Assembly: GCA_007859835.1 (NCBI GenBank)
Contig: SJPJ01000001.1
Coordinates: forward strand, 2,416,318 to 2,480,317
Length of the DNA stretch: 64,000 nucleotides
Source of the DNA: Novipirellula herctigrandis
GTDB taxonomy: Bacteria > Planctomycetota > Planctomycetia > Pirellulales > Pirellulaceae
Direction: 5' to 3'
The notes under the pieces: model-generated
What the model was told of the DNA's origin: nothing
Databases searched by the model: none
Seen by the model: only the letters and a program-made list of their open reading frames with translations
Translations under genes and position numbers: made by a program
Shown: positions 57,497 to 64,000 of the stretch, piece by piece
Layout: every line of letters starts with the position of its first letter
Position numbering within the stretch: position 1 is the stretch's first letter

Positions 57497-60268
57497 TCAG
57501 TCATTGCTTGGTGCCGAGCGGCTAAGCGCCGATTCAAAAGCGTCAAAGTCACGCAGGTCTACGGCAATAGTAGTCGGCTGATCCTTATCGGATGATTCAT
57601 CGCCGGACAGCTCTTTGATTGCGTCTTTAGCAATAGCTTGCCCAAGATGCCGGTAGGCCTCAAACTGTCCGATGTCGAAAAATTGATCGGCGGTGGATTG
57701 GTGGGGAAACTCTTCGTTGCGATCGCGGTACTCGCGAATCAGGACTTCTTCATTCCCAATAAACGATGATTTGAGATAAAGGAGGAAACCGGTCCGAGAT
57801 TTCTCATCACCGTCACCGGGGTAGATGATTCGGCCGATGGCGAAGTGCGACTTGCAAACCTTGGGCTGACCTTTTTCTTCTGGTTTGACGAGACGAATCT
57901 TGTCAACGTTGATGTCAATGATAGTATCCAACTCGAGCTTCGATAGCCTCACCAGCGTGGCTAGCCCGTTGAAGCTGTGATGAGGGTCGGCCTCACTGTC
58001 GCCCACGATGACGATCTTGCAGCGTCGTCGAAGCAGTTCAATTGCGGCGAGGTTCTCGATGTGACCACCATCGGACACGTTTACCCAGTCGCTTTTGTCG
58101 TGCAAGCAACTGACCAATTCACGACCGAAGTTCAATACCGGCAAGCGGTGCCGTCCGACGGGCTTCTCGTTGGCTTGGATCACCGTCTGTTTGTCGATTT
58201 CCTGTTCTGCGTTTTCTTTGATCGCGATAAGACCCTCCGTTAGCAATGTCTCATCGGCCGGGAAATGACGCATCAGTGTGGCGATCGCGGATCCGGTGTA
58301 ACCACCACCAGACACGGTGGAAAGGTAATCCACATGGGCGAAGATGCCTTCGCGATGTAGGACTTGTGCGATCCCGAGATTGATGGACGCCGAGCGAATT
58401 CCACCACCGGAAAACCCAAGGCCAACCAATTTCGCCGTCAGCAGGTCGCTCTGATTTTCTGGTAGCGCCAATCGTAGATCGCCTTGAGCGTAGACCGCGT
58501 GACGTCGTGGGAAGACCTGAGTTCGCAGCTCCATCCAGACAATATCGTCAAAACTTAGAGTGTCTTTTTGCAACAGCCTCGGATTTGGTACCCAGTAGCC
58601 GAGCCGGATGTTCAACAGTCCCATCAGCATCGTTAGCAATCCGTTGGTGTTGCGTCCCATGTTGGGAGCCGCAGCCGCAGCAGATATTGCCATTGCCGTC
58701 GCTAGCGTAATTTGCGGGTAGGCCGCTTGAATCGCCTTGGTCGTGATGTAGCCGGTTTGCTTGCTACCGCCGAACAATTTGGAGAAGACGAAAAATTCAC
58801 TGCGTCGATCCCGCAGATTTAGGTGACCGCTCGCCTGCATGTTCATCCCTGTGTTGATCAACAAGTACGGCGCGCGAGAACCAGGTGGGCTGAGGTCCGT
58901 AAGTAAGACATCGCTGTCGTTGCGAATCGTTCCTTCGTCGTCACGGAGCAGAAACGCTTGAGCCAAGTGATCGCGGTAGAATCCGTTGATCGACGTTGAA
59001 TTGACATCCGTAAAAAATGCAAAGACACCGAGGACGCCGGCGAGGAACAGATAGATACTTGCCTTGAGCGAGGCCGATTGCGCGGCTAGATCGCGCCGAA
59101 TGTTCTCGAATTCGTACAAATCCCCCTCTTTGCCAGCGGCAATGTTCATCACGAGCTGATCGGCGGGCAGCAACGCCGGCCTGTCTGTGTCACTTGGGAT
59201 GAACTTCATCATCGCGATATTGATCAATTCGGAGACGTCGAAAGCTGATGCGACACGCGTCGAATATTGCTGTTTTTGTACTGCTTCGATTGCGTTGGGG
59301 TCGACCACAGGAACGGAAAGGTCGGCTAAATTTCCGAGTGCCCGCTCTCGCTCAGATTTCTTGCCATTGATTACGACTTGCACCAACAATCTGCGAAGAT
59401 AGCCAGGCACTTTGGACGCAGGATCAGCAGTCGGTGATTCGTCCTTCGACTCCTTTCTAAGTTCTGCAGCAACATCATCCAGCATCGCGGACACGTCACC
59501 CGTAATGCGTGACCGTCGCACCCGCTCGAAGCCAACGGAGTCTGCGACAATGTCTTCCGCTAAGCCATTAACTACTGGAATGGCATCATCCTGGGGAAGT
59601 TTATTCGATTCGTCGCTTAGATAACGAGCCAACAATCCCTCTTTGATTGGCTCCGCAAATTCCTCGAGTTCTGCTGACTCCGGGATCAGAGTTAAGCTGC
59701 CTTTCGCTGACGATGTTTTGCGTTCTGCAATTCCAAGTTTGGGAACCACAGCGCCGGTAAGTTTCGCAAACTCGGTCTGGTGTAGCGCGGTGACGTGAAC
59801 TTGTTGAAGACCTTCTAGTGCTTTCTTGGCACGCGTATCAGCGACAGCATCTTTGAGGCTCGCGGCGTTGTCGCCCTTCAAGATCAACGCTTGATTCTGA
59901 ACGATCGCTCGAACGACCGCCGCCAAGCAATCTTCCTGCGTAGACTTCGACAATTCATCGGGTTTCTTGGAGACGCCGCCATCGCTGCGGAATTGGGCCA
60001 AACGCACCAGTCCGATACGATCCAGTTGTGCCATCGTTTGGCGGAATTTTGCCATCTCCAGTGGATCCATATCCACAAACGAGTAACCATCTACGACGAA
60101 ATGATGCGCCATTGAGAAGTAAGTTTTCGTAAACTCAGTTAGTTCGTACAGATGTGCGTCCGCGGCATTTTCCTCATCGTCTGAACCAATTTGTTGCGTA
60201 GCATCCCCTGCGTACTTCTCTCCGTCCGACTTTTTCGGATGATACGAATTTCGTTCATCGACCTCCAA
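57497..60268 (-). CDS. Patatin-like phospholipase with rearranged blocks
   Basis: 923 residues. The first ~420 are an acidic, mostly unrecognised region; a membrane helix follows (SIYLFLAGVLGVFAFF), then NGFYRDHLAQAFLLRD, FFVFSKLFGGSKQTGY, TLATAMAISAAAAAPNMGRN and LLNIRLGYWVPNP. Only after these come the oxyanion motif VGLGFSGGGIRSASINLGIA, the Ser motif DYLSTVSGGGYTGS and the Asp motif NVSDGGHIENLAAIELLRRR, followed by GDSEADPHHSFNGL. In the large bacterial patatins I know, the GGGIRS/SGGGY block is N-terminal and the YRDHL block lies between it and DGG. All catalytic residues are present, so the enzyme should hydrolyse membrane lipids. Confidence 0.85.
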   Translation of the reverse strand: MEVDERNSYHPKKSDGEKYAGDATQQIGSDDEENAADAHLYELTEFTKTYFSMAHHFVVDGYSFVDMDPLEMAKFRQTMAQLDRIGLVRLAQFRSDGGVSKKPDELSKSTQEDCLAAVVRAIVQNQALILKGDNAASLKDAVADTRAKKALEGLQQVHVTALHQTEFAKLTGAVVPKLGIAERKTSSAKGSLTLIPESAELEEFAEPIKEGLLARYLSDESNKLPQDDAIPVVNGLAEDIVADSVGFERVRRSRITGDVSAMLDDVAAELRKESKDESPTADPASKVPGYLRRLLVQVVINGKKSERERALGNLADLSVPVVDPNAIEAVQKQQYSTRVASAFDVSELINIAMMKFIPSDTDRPALLPADQLVMNIAAGKEGDLYEFENIRRDLAAQSASLKASIYLFLAGVLGVFAFFTDVNSTSINGFYRDHLAQAFLLRDDEGTIRNDSDVLLTDLSPPGSRAPYLLINTGMNMQASGHLNLRDRRSEFFVFSKLFGGSKQTGYITTKAIQAAYPQITLATAMAISAAAAAPNMGRNTNGLLTMLMGLLNIRLGYWVPNPRLLQKDTLSFDDIVWMELRTQVFPRRHAVYAQGDLRLALPENQSDLLTAKLVGLGFSGGGIRSASINLGIAQVLHREGIFAHVDYLSTVSGGGYTGSAIATLMRHFPADETLLTEGLIAIKENAEQEIDKQTVIQANEKPVGRHRLPVLNFGRELVSCLHDKSDWVNVSDGGHIENLAAIELLRRRCKIVIVGDSEADPHHSFNGLATLVRLSKLELDTIIDINVDKIRLVKPEEKGQPKVCKSHFAIGRIIYPGDGDEKSRTGFLLYLKSSFIGNEEVLIREYRDRNEEFPHQSTADQFFDIGQFEAYRHLGQAIAKDAIKELSGDESSDKDQPTTIAVDLRDFDAFESALSRSAPSND

Positions 60269-60313
60269 CTGTTCGGGCGGCTGTGTTTCAACGTAACCGT
60301 TGAGGCCTTGAAG

Positions 60314-61318
60314 CTAGTTCTTCAAATGAGCAATTCGTTTTGCATGCCTGGGCGTCAACTGCGAATCATCGAATGTCTTATCGACGATCAACGCAAGCGG
60401 ACGGGATAGTTTGCCTATGCTCGTCGTCACGCCATGGATTCGTGGACCGAAACCGTTGTCGCTGCTGATGACGTAGAAGAGCACGAATGGCAAAACGCAG
60501 AAAAGCAAGAAGACGACCAAACTTGACGATCCCAATCCTTGCCAGGCACGCACAAGTTTGATGGCAACGAAGACCCCCAACACAGCCAAGGTGAAAACTA
60601 AAATGGTTGATTCTGGTGTCCGTGAGAACCAAAACGTCATTGCCGGCAACGGCCCCAGCACATTGCCGTAGACGAAGAAGTAGGTCAGCCCGACTAGTGT
60701 GGAAAATAGAAAGCCAACGCCGAGCAGACCAAAGACAACAGCCGCAAGCTGTTTCTGGACCCCGGACGACAATGGAACGGCCCGCTGCGCCGCCACAATT
60801 GCACCGAAGCCGCCGGTTGAGAAGGTGATTGCCTTAGTCCAAGTCCAATCGAAACCGTGAACGTGCTCTCGCAGTAACTCAACGGACAAGGGAACCGTCA
60901 TTGATACTAGCCCGATCAAAAGTCCAAGTATCAGCCATCCGCCGCACCTCGCCAGACGGGCTTTGTTGGGCTTGCCAAAGATCCACCACGAAGGTTGACA
61001 TTGTTCGCGATCGATGAAAATCGCGAACGCCGAAACAACGGTTGCTACCGTGAAGATCAAGCAATAGGGACGCGCCAAATTCGCGAAGTGAGACCATCCA
61101 TACGCAAGAGACGCGAGCAATAATACTGGTGAGAGGCACAAGAAATTCTTGAGCGTTCCCCACGCATAGCTTCCCATGCTCGCCAACTGATCAGCGATGC
61201 CGCCAGCGGTCAAATAGCTGGAGTGATCTCGAACCCAAGCCAGGAATCCATTGGTCTTGCCTGGGCCTACTTCCTGGAACGGGAATTCACCCCTTTTAGG
61301 TTGTTCTGTATTGCTCAT
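60314..61318 (-). CDS. Polytopic membrane partner of the patatin
   Basis: 334 residues with about seven hydrophobic helices (NFLCLSPVLLLASLAYGW; LILGLLIGLVSMTVPLSV; AAVVFGLLGVGFLFSTLVGL; LVVFLLFCVLPFVLFYVI). The start, FLAWVRDHSSYLTAGGIADQ followed by LASMGSYAWGTLKNF, resembles the 'VRxxxxYLxPxGxxD...' lead-in to the membrane region that in large single-chain patatins follows the SGGGY block. It may thus be the patatin's membrane domain encoded as a separate gene. It ends 45 bp before the patatin start. Confidence 0.7.
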   Translation of the reverse strand: MSNTEQPKRGEFPFQEVGPGKTNGFLAWVRDHSSYLTAGGIADQLASMGSYAWGTLKNFLCLSPVLLLASLAYGWSHFANLARPYCLIFTVATVVSAFAIFIDREQCQPSWWIFGKPNKARLARCGGWLILGLLIGLVSMTVPLSVELLREHVHGFDWTWTKAITFSTGGFGAIVAAQRAVPLSSGVQKQLAAVVFGLLGVGFLFSTLVGLTYFFVYGNVLGPLPAMTFWFSRTPESTILVFTLAVLGVFVAIKLVRAWQGLGSSSLVVFLLFCVLPFVLFYVISSDNGFGPRIHGVTTSIGKLSRPLALIVDKTFDDSQLTPRHAKRIAHLKN

Positions 61319-61342
61319 GTGCTGACGTACTTGGGTGATAAT

Positions 61343-64000
61343 CTATGGTGAAAACCAGAACATGGGCGGTGCGCCAGTGTGGGCTTGGACGTAGTCGCTT
61401 GCCGCCGCGAAAACGTCGCTGACTTGGTCGTTCATCTTGCTGGCGCTGATGCCTGGTTGTACAAGGCAAATGCGGAAGTCAAATCTCTTTCGTTCGGCGG
61501 CGCGCATGATGCGTTCGAGCTTGGGTGTCGATCCGGTGATGAATTTCGAGTTCCCTGACGTGCGCGAAACCAATTTTTGAGAAAGCATCGCGGGGTGGCG
61601 TCCGTAGTGCAGGCACTTCACGATTTGGCCGGCAATCTCGTATGCGTCGTCGACTCGGCAACCTGCCTTAGGCGAACCTGACGCCTTACAATGAGCCAAA
61701 CGACAAGTCACCACATCATCGGCTTCGCTGATCGCGACATAGTCAGCAACTTCGCCCGACCTGTGATCGTAAATCAACACGTCGGCTTTCATCGCCTTGA
61801 ATTCTTGTTCTGTAAAGTCGTGAACGGAAAGCCGATTTCCCGTCGTCGGACCAAACTCCGTCGCGATGTCGACGTCCGTCTCAAACCTGCTTTGGACTTG
61901 AATCAGGTTTCGATCGAGCCGGATCGTGCTCTGGCGTTTGAAGAAGCGATTGCCCACCACCTGCGAGAAATCAGCCAAGAACACGGCTGGATTCTCAACC
62001 TGGAAGTATCGAGCCAATGTGCCTTCACCCATGGAGCTTTCCATCCGACAAACTGGTCCCAAAATCTGGGTGCAAGCTGCGGAGTGATTAAGATCGAACC
62101 CGAACGTCGCGATGATGTTCGCATCCTCGACAAGGTTCAATTCGTACGCATGCTCTCCGGTGGGGTCCGAAGTGACCTCCAGATCAAACTCGGTCAGGTC
62201 GCGTTCGGCAGGATCGTTGCCAATTCGTATCGTTCGCATGTTCGTGAAGACGTCCATCGGCCACGTTGCAGCAACGACTGGTTTTGGCAGTTCCGTGATC
62301 GTTTTCCCGGTAGTGAGCTGATCAATCCGCGACCCAGTAACAACCGGGCGTGCATCTTCGATTTCCTTTGCCAACCGTTCACACCACTGGATGAATTCCG
62401 GAATCAATGCATACCGATTGCTCCATGCTTTCGAGGATGCCGTCACCCCGAGCGTCTCTTTCTGTGAACCGTTTTCGCGTGATTCACCGCCGCCGAACAA
62501 GTGTCCGCGAAACCGCGACGAAATATCGGTTTGATTGACATTTCGATCCGCTGACGAACCGGTCATGGTCCGATAGCTCTCGTCTTGCGAACCCGGTGCT
62601 CCGTTGCGAAGTCCGACATTGTAAAACTTCGGATATTGAATCATCCGCCATGCGCGGCTCGCCATGTCGTGATCCAATGGAAGGGCGACAACGTCTTCGT
62701 CGTACATGCTCTCAATGATGCGGTCATACACCTCGTTGGAATGCTCAACCGAATTGATGAATAGCAGTCCGGACTTCTGATGGTAGTGAACGAGGTAGAA
62801 CAAATTCTTACGGTCGACCAACGCTTCGACTTCCAGCCACTTGGGCTTCGTCTGCCGCTGATAGACAACAATGCGTGAGTTCAAGACTTGCGATGTCGAG
62901 TCAAGAAGGAGTTCGCAATCGCGTGGCACCATCGGAGCTGAATCGAAATCAGGCGGCTCCTTCACTTTCAGGATCTTCGTATGAAAGTACGGACGAATCG
63001 CATCAACGGTCAGGTCAACTTCCTCAAGCGACTTTCGTTGATCATCTTCAAACGAAGCCAAGCCTTCGCGAATCGCCTGTTCTTGTTCGATCCGAGCATC
63101 CGAGAGGTTGGCGACAAGCTCTTCCCAACTGGCACCGAACTGGTAGAGCAATTGCACTTCATCGTTAATCTCCTGCGGAACAGCGAAAAACTTTGCTGTT
63201 CCAATGCCATCGGCGTTGGTGCGTGCGAAGCGGCCGATGAACTGAAGTGTGACGGCGAGTGACTTGTGTGGCGAGTGTAGCGCAGCAAGTTTGAGACGGG
63301 GGAAATCGACGCCTTCCGCGAACATATCAACGCAGACGATGCCGTCGAGGTCGCCGCCGTTGAGGTGCTTGATGACACGTTGAACGTGCGATAAAGAATG
63401 ATCGCCTGTGACCAATTGCAACCGCAGCTTAGTCTTGTCGGAATAGAGCTTGGCGAGTTCTTTTCCTCGAGCCTTGCTATCCGTGCGGACCATGACACGA
63501 TGGTCGAGGCCGGCTTTTCGATCGGATAGAAAAGCGTCTTCAATGCTCTTTGCGATGGCGATGTCAGCGCTCTGGCCTTCCCTAGGATTGCACGGCACGA
63601 ACTGCACCTCGCCGTAGGTGCCGTCGTCAATGGCTTGCTTCAGGCTGTAGTTGTAGACGATGCGGCCTGGCAGTCGTTTGCGGTCCCGCCGAAATGGCGT
63701 CGCTGTGAATAGCGCCTTCCTCGCGTTAGGAAAAGCGTTCATCAATGCTGCGTAGGAGGTGGCTGGTGTGTGATGGGCTTCATCAACTAGCACCAAGTCA
63801 AAGAGTTGTTCAGGCGGCTGAGCAATCTCTTCGATCGACGGCGATGCACTCATCGGAGTCGTGACTACAACGTCAGACTTTTTAAGGGCATTCCAGTCAG
63901 CCAGCGTTCGCAGGTGCCCGTCCACGACATGGACACTTGGGCATCCGAGACTGCTTGGCAGAATCCCAAGCGATTTCAACAGGCCAAGTTTGCGAAATCC
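61343..64000 (-). CDS. DEAH helicase with nuclease-like C-terminus (5' end outside window)
   Basis: The frame is open to the right edge; Walker A lies outside. Visible are motif II LVLVDEAHHTPATSYAALMN, motif III ALFTATPFRRDR, motif V MFAEGVDFPRLKLAALH and motif VI LQFIGRFARTNAD. After about 500 further residues the C-terminus has DVLIYDHRSGEVADYVAISE and CRLAHCKASGSPKAG, spaced like the D...(x)xK core of PD-(D/E)xK nucleases, then VDDAYEIAGQIVKCLHYGRH. It precedes the membrane gene by 24 bp. The domain set resembles helicase-nucleases of anti-phage systems. Confidence 0.85.
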   Translation of the reverse strand, partial: GFRKLGLLKSLGILPSSLGCPSVHVVDGHLRTLADWNALKKSDVVVTTPMSASPSIEEIAQPPEQLFDLVLVDEAHHTPATSYAALMNAFPNARKALFTATPFRRDRKRLPGRIVYNYSLKQAIDDGTYGEVQFVPCNPREGQSADIAIAKSIEDAFLSDRKAGLDHRVMVRTDSKARGKELAKLYSDKTKLRLQLVTGDHSLSHVQRVIKHLNGGDLDGIVCVDMFAEGVDFPRLKLAALHSPHKSLAVTLQFIGRFARTNADGIGTAKFFAVPQEINDEVQLLYQFGASWEELVANLSDARIEQEQAIREGLASFEDDQRKSLEEVDLTVDAIRPYFHTKILKVKEPPDFDSAPMVPRDCELLLDSTSQVLNSRIVVYQRQTKPKWLEVEALVDRKNLFYLVHYHQKSGLLFINSVEHSNEVYDRIIESMYDEDVVALPLDHDMASRAWRMIQYPKFYNVGLRNGAPGSQDESYRTMTGSSADRNVNQTDISSRFRGHLFGGGESRENGSQKETLGVTASSKAWSNRYALIPEFIQWCERLAKEIEDARPVVTGSRIDQLTTGKTITELPKPVVAATWPMDVFTNMRTIRIGNDPAERDLTEFDLEVTSDPTGEHAYELNLVEDANIIATFGFDLNHSAACTQILGPVCRMESSMGEGTLARYFQVENPAVFLADFSQVVGNRFFKRQSTIRLDRNLIQVQSRFETDVDIATEFGPTTGNRLSVHDFTEQEFKAMKADVLIYDHRSGEVADYVAISEADDVVTCRLAHCKASGSPKAGCRVDDAYEIAGQIVKCLHYGRHPAMLSQKLVSRTSGNSKFITGSTPKLERIMRAAERKRFDFRICLVQPGISASKMNDQVSDVFAAASDYVQAHTGAPPMFWFSP

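Noticed and set aside
61691-62467. A 258-codon plus-strand frame inside the helicase gene.
   Set aside because: It is antisense to a continuous helicase C-terminal region and has no recognisable features.

Overview
The window looks like chromosome of a planctomycete of the Pirellulaceae/Rhodopirellula type. The signs are a secreted dockerin protein carrying the lineage's LEQR-like leader, an ECF-sigma/protein-kinase fusion, DUF1569 and NPYxP membrane proteins, and serine recombinase modules with DUF2924 and 'LARGV' helper proteins. Functions come from reading motifs by eye; no database search was run.

Region 1 (about 1-11.7 kb) is a large tRNA array, nearly all on the minus strand. I count 31 tRNA or tRNA-like units; 26 have readable anticodons that together cover all 20 amino acids. 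Many are odd: G.U-rich acceptor stems, class I tRNA-Leu, shrunken or missing D-arms, and hairpins inside a D-loop or anticodon arm. The spacers hold long imperfect inverted repeats built from short tandem words (TTTAGGCTGTAGG, GAGTCCTGAG, GAAGTTTGAAG, CTGGAGGC types). Four of these palindromes contain a gene for a 23S-rRNA-intervening-sequence-type four-helix-bundle protein (IVP), always on the opposite strand to the tRNAs; a fifth IVP unit lies at 15.6-16.0 kb. A 3.5-kb dockerin gene, a SEC-C protein and an unknown 270-residue protein interrupt the array.

Region 2 (12-22.3 kb) is ordinary accessory chromosome: DUF1569, CoA-binding and GNAT proteins, a glycosidase-like lipoprotein, a sugar acetyltransferase, DUF1801, a TetR/membrane/haloalkane dehalogenase/reductase cluster, an AlkD-like protein and small membrane proteins.

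Region 3 (22.4-28 kb) is a decayed phage- or plasmid-like replication module: a ParB protein cut off at its methyltransferase domain, a primase-polymerase with a central deletion, a headless helicase and a frameshifted RelE-like toxin. An intact NADAR protein sits among them.

Region 4 (28-51 kb) mixes housekeeping-like genes (hydrolase, RsgA GTPase, AlkD, nitroreductase, ferredoxin) with a decayed recombinase module at 33.4-34.8 kb, tandem HEAT-repeat paralogues, an AAA ATPase, an R2K ATP-grasp protein, a DUF3800 protein, an HNH-like protein, a sigma-kinase fusion and an overlapping operon (M28 peptidase, ADP-ribosylglycohydrolase, phosphatase, DUF6896-like).

Region 5 (51.2-64 kb) is mobile and probably defensive. 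It has a TacAT-like toxin-antitoxin pair and a serine recombinase between two copies of an AGAGAC-rich repeat, then an intact five-gene recombinase module. Last, on the minus strand, is a three-gene set: a DEAH helicase with a nuclease-like tail (running off the right edge), a polytopic membrane protein, and a patatin-like phospholipase whose sequence blocks appear rearranged relative to the usual single-chain family. The most unusual items are the tRNA/IVP array and the helicase/membrane/permuted-patatin set.
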